A stretch of 34,570 nucleotides of DNA from Deltaproteobacteria bacterium (GCA_030596405.1 JAUVKB010000001.1:1-34570), one strand, 5' to 3'. Positions 9,369 to 17,768 are shown, counted from the stretch's first letter. The notes: generated by a model not told the origin, from the sequence alone. A program made the numbers and translations.

Positions 9369-9944
9369 ATGGAGTTTAAATATTGTCCGTTTTGCGGGCA
9401 TTTATTGAAGATATTGACAAATGACGGCAAAAAACGACTTTATTGTGATAAATGCAAACAGACTCATTACCGGAATCCAACAATAGGCGTGGCAGTCCTG
9501 TTGATTAAATCGGTTCAATCAGAGGCCAAACCGGCGGCGGCCAAACAAGACGAATTGCTTCTGATTAAACGCCTGGGTTCTTACGAGGGAACGTGGTGCA
9601 TCCCCTGCGGGCACGTTGAATGGGGAGAAGATCTTCGATTGGCGGCACAACGTGAGTTCAAAGAAGAAACCGGCTTAAAAGTCACTGTTGGGCCTGTGTT
9701 TGCAGTACATTCCAACTTTCATGATTTGAAAAAACAGACGGTAGGAATATGGTTTTGGGGGACATGCACCGGCGGACAACTTCAGGCAGGTTCCGATGCA
9801 AGCGAAGTTTCCTTTTTCCCGTTAGACGAGCTGCCTGGACAGATGGCCTTTCCGACGGATCTTCTGGTATGCAACAAACTGAAGCATTGCTTAAAATCAG
9901 GCGACCTGACTGTCTGGCTGAATTTGTGCCCGACAAAGGATTAA
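9369..9944 (+). CDS. Zinc-ribbon NUDIX hydrolase
   Basis: 191 residues. An N-terminal four-Cys ribbon (CPFCG at 6-10, CDKCK at 26-30) is followed by YRNPTIGVAVLL and a complete Nudix box (about residues 81-103, GHVEWGEDLRLAAQREFKEE then TGL), whose Glu residues bind the catalytic metal. The layout resembles NudC-like NADH pyrophosphatases but is shorter and lacks their large N-terminal domain, so the substrate (NADH, ADP-ribose or another nucleoside diphosphate) is open. GAGG lies about 9 nt before the ATG. Confidence 0.88.
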   Translation: MEFKYCPFCGHLLKILTNDGKKRLYCDKCKQTHYRNPTIGVAVLLIKSVQSEAKPAAAKQDELLLIKRLGSYEGTWCIPCGHVEWGEDLRLAAQREFKEETGLKVTVGPVFAVHSNFHDLKKQTVGIWFWGTCTGGQLQAGSDASEVSFFPLDELPGQMAFPTDLLVCNKLKHCLKSGDLTVWLNLCPTKD

Positions 9945-10022
9945 ACGGTTTCAAAAACTTTTTGACCCGAACTTTTTAACCGGGGATTCAGGCTGGATTA
10001 ACAGGACGGCGTGTTTTTTCTC

Positions 10023-10045
10023 GTTCCCGGGCAAAGCCCGGGAAC
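10023..10045. repeat. GC-rich palindrome of a dispersed-repeat type
   Basis: GTTCCCGGGC (10023-10032), AAA, GCCCGGGAAC (10036-10045): a perfect 10-bp hairpin with a 3-nt loop in the gap between two convergent genes. Neither strand has a following T-tract, so it is not a classical intrinsic terminator. It resembles the short 'GTTCCC...GGGAAC' hairpin repeats scattered in many environmental bacterial genomes; copy number cannot be judged here. Confidence 0.55.
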
Positions 10046-10102
10046 TAGAAAAAGGAGGGGACTTTTATTTTTGGCTGATAACACTTTCCCATCTACTTTA
10101 TT

Positions 10103-10888
10103 CTACTTCATGTCTTGAAAATTGATCCAGATGACGGCTCCAAGCTCTATATCCTTGTCTTCGCCTTTATATTTCATTTTGGTTTCAGACGGATTTAATG
10201 CGGCAAAACCCCACCAGCCTGCCTTTGGCACGGCATAGGTAAAAAGGCCGTTTATGTCCGCCTTGACGGTTTGGGTGACCATATAATCTGTCGGGGCCGT
10301 GAGTTTGCCGTCCCTGTTATAATACTCTACTTCAACTTCGGCATAGGGCACGGGTTTGCCGTTCATTTTAACGATTCCCTGGAAAACATTGCCTGTATAA
10401 AGGGCATAAGGCTTGGACAGCGGCACGATCTCTGTTTTCAGCCCTATCTCCTCATCCCATCCTTCGTCATCTCCACAGGCTGTTACAACGGTTTTCGTGT
10501 AATGAACAATAAAGCAGTCCTCTGCCGGTTCCCAGTAAGGTTCAGGCTCCATGTAAAACATGTAAACACCGGGACGCTTGATAGCATAGTCTGTTTCCCA
10601 TGCCGTATGTCCCATAACCTTTGTTTTTTTCAGGCTGCTGAGCAGGTCTTTTTTGTCGCCGTTGGCCATTACCGCAAAAACACTGGGCTTGACAAGTTCC
10701 ATTCCATTCCCTTCAAAAGGATGAGCAAATGCCAGTGTTACTGTTATGGTTTTATTTTCTTCCTGCATAACCATCGAATCTGAAGGGATTACCATCCCGA
10801 AATGTGCAGAAGCGTGAGCTGTTACAAAAAGAAGCAAAGCAGACAATAAAACAAAAACAAGACCTTTTTTTACCAGATATCTTTCCAT
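10103..10888 (-). CDS. Exported DUF4198 domain protein (possible metal-uptake component)
   Basis: 261 residues with a clear signal peptide (LVFVLLSALLLFVTAHASAHFG, residues about 10-31). After cleavage the mature protein starts near His-Phe-Gly, as in the DUF4198/NikK-like family. The beta-rich body includes TAWETDYAIKRPGVYMFYME, a single ACGDDEGW stretch and a C-terminal GWWGFAALNPSE. Family members are often next to nickel or cobalt transporters, but none is present here, so a metal role is a guess. GGAGG precedes the ATG at 10888. The leader carries an unusual hairpin followed by a T-tract. Confidence 0.78.
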   Translation of the reverse strand: MERYLVKKGLVFVLLSALLLFVTAHASAHFGMVIPSDSMVMQEENKTITVTLAFAHPFEGNGMELVKPSVFAVMANGDKKDLLSSLKKTKVMGHTAWETDYAIKRPGVYMFYMEPEPYWEPAEDCFIVHYTKTVVTACGDDEGWDEEIGLKTEIVPLSKPYALYTGNVFQGIVKMNGKPVPYAEVEVEYYNRDGKLTAPTDYMVTQTVKADINGLFTYAVPKAGWWGFAALNPSETKMKYKGEDKDIELGAVIWINFQDMK

Positions 10889-10907
10889 AAGTTACCTCCG
10901 TGTGCGC

Positions 10908-10960
10908 AAAAAAAAACCACAAAAGATCGTATCCCTATGATACGCATACCTTCGTGGTTT
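10908..10960 (-). promoter_or_regulatory. Nested hairpin plus T-tract in the DUF4198 leader
   Basis: Read on the minus strand, AAACCAC (10960-10954) pairs with GTGGTTT (10920-10914), enclosing a second stem CGTATC/GATACG with a 5-nt loop (10944-10928), and is followed by a run of T. This is the shape of an intrinsic terminator placed 20-25 nt before the Shine-Dalgarno site of the exported protein. It may be an attenuator, a metal-responsive operator, or a stop for readthrough from the upstream minus-strand operon. It does not show the conserved bases of the NiCo riboswitch that I know. Confidence 0.5.
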
Positions 10961-11073
10961 GGATTAATTTTCTAATAAATTGTAGTAAAAATAATTATTG
11001 CAATGCAACAGGCTTCAGCCTATTAATTATTGTTATAATTAATTAACAAACAAAGATATGTCAATAAAAAAAC

Positions 11074-11505
11074 ATGAGATATTTGCTGTTATTATTAGCA
11101 TTGATTTATGTCCTTTCTCCATACGATCTTCTTCCCGATTTTATTGTCGGCTGGGGATGGCTTGATGACCTGGCAATTTTGGGGCTTGTGTGGAGGTATT
11201 TTTTTTCCGGCAAAAAAAAGCCGGACAGCAGGCGGGTTTATGAGAATAATAAAGGAAACGGGTTTTTTGACAATGAAACATCTGGTACAGGTTATCAGTA
11301 CGGACAAGACGCCGCGCCTGATGATCCTTACAAGATCCTGGGTGTCAGAAGGGATGCGTCTGCTGAAGAGATAAAGAAAGCCTACAGACAGCTTGCAAAC
11401 AAATTCCATCCTGATAAAGTACTTCATTTGGGAGAAGAATTCAGAGAGCTGGCGGAAAAACGCTTTAAGGAGATACAAAAGGCTTACCAGGAATTGTCAA
11501 AATAG
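11074..11505 (+). CDS. DUF1232-like membrane segment fused to a J domain
   Basis: 143 residues in two parts. Residues 1-45 (MRYLLLLLALIYVLSPYDLL then PDFIVGWGWLDDLAILGLVW) match the DUF1232 membrane motif. Residues 84-143 are a J domain with helix II KKAYRQLANK and the HPD tripeptide at 112-114, the element that stimulates DnaK ATPase. A low-complexity linker joins them. The protein should tether a DnaK partner to the inner membrane. It lacks the Gly/Phe and zinc domains of true DnaJ. Confidence 0.82.
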   Translation: MRYLLLLLALIYVLSPYDLLPDFIVGWGWLDDLAILGLVWRYFFSGKKKPDSRRVYENNKGNGFFDNETSGTGYQYGQDAAPDDPYKILGVRRDASAEEIKKAYRQLANKFHPDKVLHLGEEFRELAEKRFKEIQKAYQELSK

Positions 11506-11533
11506 ACCAAATTAAAACATGGAGGGGCTTTTC

Positions 11534-11629
11534 TCAAAAAACATTATATCCCCGGTATAAAATAACGCCCAAAATTACCGCGCCCAAGAGAAGCGCGAAT
11601 ATTAATTGATCCTTATCAAACTTTTTCAT
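11534..11629 (-). CDS. Possible 31-residue single-span membrane protein
   Basis: ATG at 11629 opens MKKFDKDQLIFALLLGAVIL and continues into a short hydrophobic helix ending RGYNVF. The pattern (charged N-terminus, one helix, basic tail) is that of a real small membrane protein, and it sits about 40 bp downstream of the lysC stop on the same strand. There is no ribosome-binding site, and the upstream sequence is a short tandem repeat, so the call is weak. Confidence 0.35.
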   Translation of the reverse strand: MKKFDKDQLIFALLLGAVILGVILYRGYNVF

Positions 11630-11630
11630 G

Positions 11631-11659
11631 CCATAAAAATTCACACCATAAAGATTCAC
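11631..11659. repeat. Two tandem 14-bp units after lysC
   Basis: CCATAAAAATTCAC (11631-11644) and CCATAAAGATTCAC (11646-11659) differ at one base and are separated by one nucleotide. They fill the gap between the lysC stop and the small ORF. Confidence 0.6.
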
Positions 11660-11669
11660 GACACAAAGA

Positions 11670-12887
11670 CTATTTTTTATCCAGTTCGAATGCCGAGTGA
11701 AGGACACGAACCGCAAGTTCAGTATATTTTTCTTCGATAACGCAAGATATTCTGATTTCTGATGTGCTGATCAGCCTGATATTTATATTTTCATCGGCCA
11801 GTGCGGCAAACATTTTTGCAGCGACCCCTGAATGGCTTTTCATGCCGACACCGGTAACGGATATCTTTGCGATATTTTCGGCAGACAATACTTCTTCTGC
11901 ATTTATCTCTTGCGCCACTTTGCTGGATATTTCCAGCGCTGCTTTAAAGTCTGTTTTAGGAACGGTGAATGTAAGATCTGTTTGCCCGCCGGAACGGGTA
12001 TTTTGGATTATCATATCAACATGAATGCCCGCTTCTGCAATGGGGGAGAACAGCTTTGCTGAGATTCCCGGCTGATCAGGAACTTTTTTCAGAGTGATTC
12101 GCGCTTCATCTTTGTTACAGGTTACACCGGATACGACAGGACTTTCCATGCTGGAATCTTCGTTTACAACCATAGTGCCCTCCTTCTCATAAAATGATGA
12201 CCTCACATGCACAGGGACGTTATATTTTTTTGCAAATTCAACCGAACGAATTTGAAGAACTTTTGCGCCGAGACTTGACATTTCAAGCATTTCATCAAAT
12301 GAAATTTTGTCCAGCTTCCTTGCTTTTTTGCAGATGTTCGGATCCGCGGTATAAATTCCATCCACGTCGGTATATATTTCACATACATCCGCTTTAAGCG
12401 CATGTGCTATTGCCACGGCGGACGTGTCCGACCCACCTCGACCAAGTGTCGTAATGTTACCTTCGGCGTCCCATCCCTGAAACCCTGCTATCACGACGAT
12501 GTTACGTTTATCAATCAGCTCCCTGACACGGTTAGCGCCTATTTTAACAATTCGGGCGTAACCGAAATTTGGATCGGTAACAATTTCCGCCTGAAATCCA
12601 AGTAATGATACAGCAGGGTAATTCATGGCTTTTAATGTCATTGATAAAAGAGCTACGGTTGTCTGTTCTCCTGTCGCAAGCAAGACATCGAGCTCACGTT
12701 TTTCAGGAGAGTCGGTCACTTCCCTTGCCAGCCCGATCAGATTGTCAGTAGTGCCTGCCATGGCTGAAAGGATGACGACCACATCGTTACCCTGATCAAA
12801 TGTCTTTGCAACCCGCCTGGCCACAATGCGGATACGCTCGACATCAGCAACCGAAGTTCCACCGTATTTTTGAACAATTAAACCCAT
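11670..12887 (-). CDS. lysC: Aspartate kinase
   Basis: 405-residue aspartokinase that phosphorylates L-aspartate, the committed step toward lysine, threonine, methionine and diaminopimelate. The catalytic domain begins with the KYGGTSV motif and contains GFQGWDAEGNITTLGRGGSD and YTDVDGIYTADP. Two C-terminal ACT domains follow (about residues 262-405), the site of allosteric feedback by lysine and/or threonine in the family. The ATG at 12887 follows AAGGAG at good spacing and begins the conserved MGLIVQKYGG, so it is preferred over an in-frame start 24 nt upstream. Last main gene of the 16957-11670 block. Confidence 0.95.
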   Translation of the reverse strand: MGLIVQKYGGTSVADVERIRIVARRVAKTFDQGNDVVVILSAMAGTTDNLIGLAREVTDSPEKRELDVLLATGEQTTVALLSMTLKAMNYPAVSLLGFQAEIVTDPNFGYARIVKIGANRVRELIDKRNIVVIAGFQGWDAEGNITTLGRGGSDTSAVAIAHALKADVCEIYTDVDGIYTADPNICKKARKLDKISFDEMLEMSSLGAKVLQIRSVEFAKKYNVPVHVRSSFYEKEGTMVVNEDSSMESPVVSGVTCNKDEARITLKKVPDQPGISAKLFSPIAEAGIHVDMIIQNTRSGGQTDLTFTVPKTDFKAALEISSKVAQEINAEEVLSAENIAKISVTGVGMKSHSGVAAKMFAALADENINIRLISTSEIRISCVIEEKYTELAVRVLHSAFELDKK

Positions 12888-12968
12888 CTTATCTCCTTCA
12901 TACATCGTCAAATCGTCAATTAAAAAATGTTTAAATTAACGATTTTGTAAAAAATGTGACATGCCACT

Positions 12969-13463
12969 TTACGGCACTCTATTGAAAAGTCGAAGTTTTT
13001 CTATCAGGTCGATTCCTTCCCGTCCATATGCAGTGATATCTATTTTCCGCAATTTATCACTCAGTATGTCAAAAGCAAAACGTATTGCAACATGTTCAGA
13101 TAAAATATCCATATCGAGTTTGTCCGCCCATTCAATGGCGACAACACCGTTTTTGCCGGACAATATTTCATAAAGACCGATATCTTCAAAATCATAAAAA
13201 TTGCTGATACGATAAAGGTCAACATGGAACAGGGGGTATCGACCAGGATACTCGTTTATCAAAGTGTAAGTAGGGCTTGTAACGTAATAATTTCCCGGAA
13301 CATCAAGACCTTCGGCAATTCCTTGTACAAAGACGGTCTTCCCGCTTCCAAGGCCGCCGGTTAAAGCGACTACACTCCCGGGTTTCAGCAATTTGCCGGT
13401 TTTGTATCCCAATATCCTGGTTTCTTTTTCAGAATGGCTCTTAATCTCAATCCTTAATGGCAT
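12969..13463 (-). CDS. tsaE: tRNA threonylcarbamoyladenosine biosynthesis ATPase TsaE
   Basis: 164-residue P-loop protein with Walker A GGLGSGKTVFVQG (about residues 36-48) and the family signatures SPTYTLINEY, HVDLYRI and AIEWADKL. TsaE works with TsaB and TsaD to install t6A37 on ANN-decoding tRNAs in the cytoplasm. It lies 14 bp after the pdxJ stop, inside the same minus-strand block. Confidence 0.93.
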   Translation of the reverse strand: MPLRIEIKSHSEKETRILGYKTGKLLKPGSVVALTGGLGSGKTVFVQGIAEGLDVPGNYYVTSPTYTLINEYPGRYPLFHVDLYRISNFYDFEDIGLYEILSGKNGVVAIEWADKLDMDILSEHVAIRFAFDILSDKLRKIDITAYGREGIDLIEKLRLFNRVP

Positions 13464-13476
13464 GCTCTTTTTTGCA

Positions 13477-14196
13477 TTACAACTCTTTGATAAGGGCCAG
13501 CATATCTTTAACGGCTTTTTCCATGCCTGTAAATACGGCTCTGGAGATGATACTGTGACCTATGCTGAATTCATCAATTTCACTTAAGCCTTTAAACGCC
13601 TTAATGGTGTTATAGCACAATCCATGGCCGGCGTTTATGCCGAGCCGCAACCTATGGGCTATTTTGACCGCGTCTACAATTCTTGAAAAAGCCCGGTCTC
13701 TTCTTCTTGCAGTCGGCGCATCACAGAACGCCCCGGTATGAATTTCAACCATTGAAGCATCAATTTTGTGCGCCAGCTTAATCTGCTCAGGGTCCGGATC
13801 GATGAAAATGCTCACGGGGATACCGTCGTGTTGTAATGTTGCAACAGTTTCGGCAACAGCGTTACTGTGTACAACAAGATCCAGCCCGCCTTCAGTTGTA
13901 ATCTCTTCCCTTTTTTCAGGCACCAGGGTTACAAGCTCAGGTTTAATGTCGAGTGCAACCCCAACCATTTCAGAAGTCGAAGCCATCTCTAAAATAAGTT
14001 TTGTTTGAACAACTTTCCGTATTATTTTGACGTCACGATCCTGGATATGGCGTCGATCTTCACGCAGGTGAACGACAATGCCGTCTGCTCCGGCCAGTTC
14101 TGCCAGCACCGCGGCTGATACAGGATCCGGGTATGAAGCTTTTCTGGCCTCTCTAAGAGTTGCAACATGATCGACATTTACAGCTAATCCCGCCAT
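13477..14196 (-). CDS. pdxJ: Pyridoxine 5'-phosphate synthase
   Basis: 239-residue TIM-barrel enzyme joining 1-deoxyxylulose 5-phosphate and 3-amino-2-oxopropyl phosphate in de novo vitamin B6 synthesis. It opens with the hallmark LAVNVDHVATLREAR, then GADGIVVHLREDRRHI, EKREEITTEGGLD and GINAGHGL. The ATG at 14196 follows GGAGG by 7 nt; the TTG immediately upstream is not needed. Confidence 0.96.
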   Translation of the reverse strand: MAGLAVNVDHVATLREARKASYPDPVSAAVLAELAGADGIVVHLREDRRHIQDRDVKIIRKVVQTKLILEMASTSEMVGVALDIKPELVTLVPEKREEITTEGGLDLVVHSNAVAETVATLQHDGIPVSIFIDPDPEQIKLAHKIDASMVEIHTGAFCDAPTARRRDRAFSRIVDAVKIAHRLRLGINAGHGLCYNTIKAFKGLSEIDEFSIGHSIISRAVFTGMEKAVKDMLALIKEL

Positions 14197-14229
14197 CAAA
14201 AGACCTCCATTTTTGGTTGGGTATGTGAT

Positions 14230-14664
14230 TTACTTGAGCAATTCTATAATTTCGTTGCTTTTTTTTTCCATTTTAAACGCTTCCTGCTCTGTTTTTTCAT
14301 GGTCGTAACCGAAAAGATGAAGTATCCCATGCACAAGAAGCTGTGTGAAACGCTTTTCCAAATTTATGTCTGCTTCCTTGCTTTCTCTATGAGCAGTTTC
14401 AATAGAAATTACCACGTCACCAAGAATCTGTGGATTTATATTCGAAAAACCACCCTCGCGCATCGGAAAAGCTATAACATTGGTTGGGCCGGAACGGCTC
14501 AGATATTTTTTGTTTAATACTTCGATCCGGGCATCATCGACGATCAGAATAGAAAGTTCTCCATCAGGACAGTCCAAGACGTTTAAAATTGTTCGAGCCT
14601 CTTTTTCCATCTTTTCCGGGGATATCTTGAATCGGTTTTGCCTGTTGTTTATCAGGACTTCCAT
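14230..14664 (-). CDS. ybeY: Endoribonuclease YbeY
   Basis: 144-residue metal-dependent endoribonuclease used in 16S rRNA 3'-end processing and ribosome quality control. The zinc-binding motif is HGILHLFGYDHE (about residues 109-120), preceded by NVIAFPM and LGDVVISIETA. The ATG at 14664 has an AGGG tract at good spacing; a second ATG at 14679 lacks one. The 5' end overlaps the 3' end of the upstream 7TM-HD gene by about 100 bp in another frame, which suggests translational coupling. Confidence 0.93.
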   Translation of the reverse strand: MEVLINNRQNRFKISPEKMEKEARTILNVLDCPDGELSILIVDDARIEVLNKKYLSRSGPTNVIAFPMREGGFSNINPQILGDVVISIETAHRESKEADINLEKRFTQLLVHGILHLFGYDHEKTEQEAFKMEKKSNEIIELLK

Positions 14665-16957
14665 TTTTACCCTTTCCATTGACCAAAGCCGGGTTTTCCG
14701 AATATTCGATGCGGTGGTGATATATTCCGTTTAATATTTTGTTAAAATTTTTTGCAATATTATGCAGGTCTTTTAATGTCAGTTCACAATCGTCAAGCTG
14801 GCCGTCGGAAAAAATTTTGTTGATTAAATTTTGTACAAGCGCCTGAATTTTTGCCGGCGTTGGAGTGTCAAGCGTTCTTGACGCTGCTTCAACCGAGTCC
14901 GCCAGCATGACAAGACCGGCCTCTTTAGTCTGGGGTTTTGGCCCGGGATACCTGAAGTCGTCGATTTTTACCGCATCTTTTCCTTTTAACTGTTTTGCCT
15001 TCTCATAGAAAAATCTGATGAGGCTTGTTCCGTGGTGTTGCATAATCGCCTCGGTTATGGTCTGGCCCAATTTATTTTTCCTTGCCATTTCAGCCCCGTT
15101 CTTTACGTGTGAAATAAGTATAAGAGCGGACATGGAAGGCGCAAGTTTGTCATGCTTGTTTTTGCCGTTACTCTGGTTTTCAATAAAATATAACGGCTTA
15201 TTGATTTTGCCGATATCGTGATAATAACCGCATACTTTAGCCAGCAAAGGATTTGCGCCTATTTCAGATGCTGCGGCTTCAACCATTGACCCGACAATAA
15301 CAGAATGATTATAGGTTCCCGGAGCCTCTATCATAAGTCTGCGGAGTATCGGTTGATCAAGATTCGCAAGTTCAAGGAGCTTTATATCGGTTGTGTAACC
15401 AAAGGTAATTTCTACAAGTGGCGCGATACCGGATGTTACGATTCCTGCGACAATGCCTCCCAGAAACGCAAAAGACCAGTCCCACAAAAGTTTAACTCCG
15501 GAAAAATTAACCACATAGACATCTATTGATGTCGCAAGTATCATGTTCAGCAATCCGAGCTTCAGGCCCGCCTTGATAAATACTTTTCGTTCCCGGCAAT
15601 TCTGCATCCAGTAGGCGGCCATCGTGCTGTTTATAAGGAAATAGATAAAAACCTCAAACCTGTTCTCAAAAATAATCGCTGTGCAGGCTGCCATTATCAG
15701 GGCAAAAGGAACGGCAAGGTTAATTCCCAGGAAGAGACAGATGGTCATGGCGCTTGAAGCCAATGGAATCCCAAAACCCATTGATGCGGCGGGTATGGAA
15801 AACGGTGTGTTTTGATCCAGTGATTTAAACATGTACGCTGATATTTCGGCAACAAGAAAAAACGCAACAAGGACACTTGCCATAAAAAGGATATTCTTGT
15901 TGAGGTCGCGTGTAATGTTGTTTTGATGCATTATGTGCAGGTTATATGTCATGATAAGAAGACAAAAGATTATCATCGCCGCACCGATGCTGCTTACGGA
16001 TATTTCTTCTTTTGCCGTCTGGACATGTAATGCCTGCAGCTTTAAAAGCTGTACCTGGGTTACCCTTTCCCCTTCCCGCAGGAGCATCTCGCCGGCTTTG
16101 ATTTTGTAAAGAACCGGTTTGATTTCAGAAGAAGCCTTTTTTTTACGTTCTCCGGTTTCGTGTATGTTTAAAGTAATATTGGGCTGAATAAGTCTTTGAG
16201 CAAAATCAACGATCAGATTTAACAACGTATAATTAACATTCTTAAGGTATGGCTGGCCGACAATTCTGACCATGGTTTTGGCCTGGTCAAGGCTGTAGTA
16301 GGCTTTTAAGTTATGAACGATTTTTTCCGTCTTTGTCCCTACATTCCTTAAAATTATCCCTTTATCCGATTCCTTAAGGAGGGCCTCTTTATTTGCGACC
16401 ACACCGTTTTGCAATATATCAGTTAAAAGTCTAATGATAAGACTTGATATGTCATCAGAAAATTTTTCGTCTGCCAGTATTTTATAAGCGCCCTGACTAA
16501 CTGATATTCCGAGTATTTTTTCAAAGCCCTCCTTTTCCCGCAAAATCTGGTTATATGCGGATTGTTGCTTCGATGATGTTTTGTTCTGGTTTTCCGTTAT
16601 AAGTTTGTAATTTTTACGAAGATAGGCAAATGATTCTTTTGTCTGTTTTCTTAATTCCGGCAAAAGAACCAAATTATAATCGTAAACCGTCAAAACTTCA
16701 TCAACCGCCTGCCTGCGATTCCCTTCAGTCGCGTTTTTGTCCTCGATAAAAAAGTCTTTTGGCGCTTTTATGTCTCTTTCAGCAACATCTCCTAAATGGT
16801 AAGGATGTCCGGTGACCACGAGATTAGGATAGAGAAAGATGGTAAAAATTATGGTAACGCCGGCCAAAATAACCCAGTGGATGTAATTGCTGGAGGCGAA
16901 AAAAGTAGCGATAGATTTTTTTGTTTTTTTAACGCTCATTTTATTAATATCAACCAT
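14564..16957 (-). CDS. 7TM receptor with HD hydrolase domain (PgpH-like phosphodiesterase)
   Basis: About 797 residues. A first membrane helix (about 20-40) leads into a large extracytoplasmic 7TMR-HDED domain (about 45-310). Seven membrane helices follow (about 325-520), then an HD domain whose motif CGYYHDIGKI and downstream HHGTS are intact. Relatives in Firmicutes hydrolyse c-di-AMP to pApA. Whether this organism makes c-di-AMP is not visible here. The C-terminus runs beyond the usual end in a Lys/Gly-rich tail that overlaps ybeY. ATG at 16957 is used; ATG at 16939 is an alternative. Confidence 0.88.
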   Translation of the reverse strand: MVDINKMSVKKTKKSIATFFASSNYIHWVILAGVTIIFTIFLYPNLVVTGHPYHLGDVAERDIKAPKDFFIEDKNATEGNRRQAVDEVLTVYDYNLVLLPELRKQTKESFAYLRKNYKLITENQNKTSSKQQSAYNQILREKEGFEKILGISVSQGAYKILADEKFSDDISSLIIRLLTDILQNGVVANKEALLKESDKGIILRNVGTKTEKIVHNLKAYYSLDQAKTMVRIVGQPYLKNVNYTLLNLIVDFAQRLIQPNITLNIHETGERKKKASSEIKPVLYKIKAGEMLLREGERVTQVQLLKLQALHVQTAKEEISVSSIGAAMIIFCLLIMTYNLHIMHQNNITRDLNKNILFMASVLVAFFLVAEISAYMFKSLDQNTPFSIPAASMGFGIPLASSAMTICLFLGINLAVPFALIMAACTAIIFENRFEVFIYFLINSTMAAYWMQNCRERKVFIKAGLKLGLLNMILATSIDVYVVNFSGVKLLWDWSFAFLGGIVAGIVTSGIAPLVEITFGYTTDIKLLELANLDQPILRRLMIEAPGTYNHSVIVGSMVEAAASEIGANPLLAKVCGYYHDIGKINKPLYFIENQSNGKNKHDKLAPSMSALILISHVKNGAEMARKNKLGQTITEAIMQHHGTSLIRFFYEKAKQLKGKDAVKIDDFRYPGPKPQTKEAGLVMLADSVEAASRTLDTPTPAKIQALVQNLINKIFSDGQLDDCELTLKDLHNIAKNFNKILNGIYHHRIEYSENPALVNGKGKNGSPDKQQAKPIQDIPGKDGKRGSNNFKRLGLS

Positions 16958-17023
16958 TGCCAAGTTGTAGCGTGATTATAGATAAAGTTTTTTATTTATG
17001 TCAACACAAGATAAGACCCGCGC

Positions 17024-17224
17024 CAGGGCAAACGCATTTGGAATTAACCCTTGAGCACTTTAGCGCTGATGTCCAATGCCCGATGCAGCCGGTTCCCAAT
17101 CCCCCAGTGGCCTCGAATCGTCCTGCTTGTTACCTCTGTTTCCAATTATTTCATGCCGTTATAAAAGTTCCCCGCAGCCCCCGTAAAAACCGGTGCTTCC
17201 TGATTACCAAATGCGGTTACCCTG
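17024..17224 (-). mobile_element. Degraded ISAs1-family remnant with terminal inverted repeats
   Basis: The ends CAGGGCAAACGCATTTGG (17024-17041) and CCAAATGCGGTTACCCTG (17207-17224) are inverse complements at 16 of 18 positions. Between them, on the minus strand, one frame reads RGHWGIGNRLHRALD, close to the RxHWxIENxLHWxLDV block I know from ISAs1 transposases, before a stop shortly ahead of the left end. At about 200 bp this is an internally deleted, non-autonomous remnant. It occupies most of the 404-bp gap between the 7TM-HD gene and the FmdB gene. Confidence 0.65.
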
Positions 17225-17361
17225 AAAAAGCCTCGTTACTTCTTGACAATATAAAAACACTTATTATATTTGATTCAGATTTGTGTTACGTCAATAAAAC
17301 AGATTTTATAATTTGGTAATTGAGTAATGCTTGGCACTATCATATAAGGAGTTTTTTTAAT

Positions 17362-17640
17362 ATGCCAATCTATGAGTATCAATGTACAAAATGCGGTAAA
17401 ATCGATGAAGTCATACAGAAATTTTCCGACAAGCCATTTACACAATGCAAGTACTGTTCAGGTAAACTTCATAAGCTGATTTCCAACAGCACTTTTCATC
17501 TTAAGGGTACGGGATGGTATGTAACAGACTACGCAAACAGTTCTCATAACTCTTCCGCCCCCCCAAAAAAGACGGGGGAAACATCGACCGCAAACACTAA
17601 AAAAACAGAAGAAACATCCAGTAAAATTTCAAAAGAATAG
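17362..17640 (+). CDS. FmdB-family zinc ribbon protein
   Basis: 92 residues beginning MPIYEYQCTKCGKIDEVIQK, with a second Cys pair at CKYC, forming the FmdB/CxxC-CxxC zinc ribbon, then HKLISNSTFHLKGTGWYVTDY and a Ser/Thr/Lys-rich tail. Members have been linked to regulation of amidase or formamidase genes, but a direct role is unproven. ATG at 17362 follows AAGGAG at 17346-17351. Confidence 0.88.
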   Translation: MPIYEYQCTKCGKIDEVIQKFSDKPFTQCKYCSGKLHKLISNSTFHLKGTGWYVTDYANSSHNSSAPPKKTGETSTANTKKTEETSSKISKE

Positions 17641-17747
17641 TCGCCCGCTTATCCATATTATCTCTTTGTTATTACAAGTAAGGTTGCAGAGGTATATGGG
17701 CGTTTTAGAAAATTGAAAAAATTTACATAAAATATCTTTACAAGTAC

Positions 17748-17768
17748 AAACATGTGATTATCATGTTT
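17748..17768. promoter_or_regulatory. Inverted repeat upstream of groESL
   Basis: AAACATG (17748-17754), 7-nt spacer, CATGTTT (17762-17768), about 90 bp before the groES start in a 217-bp AT-rich gap. It is not a CIRCE element (no TTAGCACTC/GAGTGCTAA) and no clear sigma-32 promoter was seen. A candidate operator only. Confidence 0.4.

Noticed and set aside
10055..10126. Strong AGGAGGGG site in the gap before the DUF4198 gene
   Set aside because: Only a 15-codon TTG frame follows, which runs into the end of the convergent gene; no evidence of a gene.
16957..17319. 120-codon plus-strand frame over the IS remnant
   Set aside because: Its sequence crosses the terminal repeats and is antisense to the transposase fragment; no ribosome-binding site.
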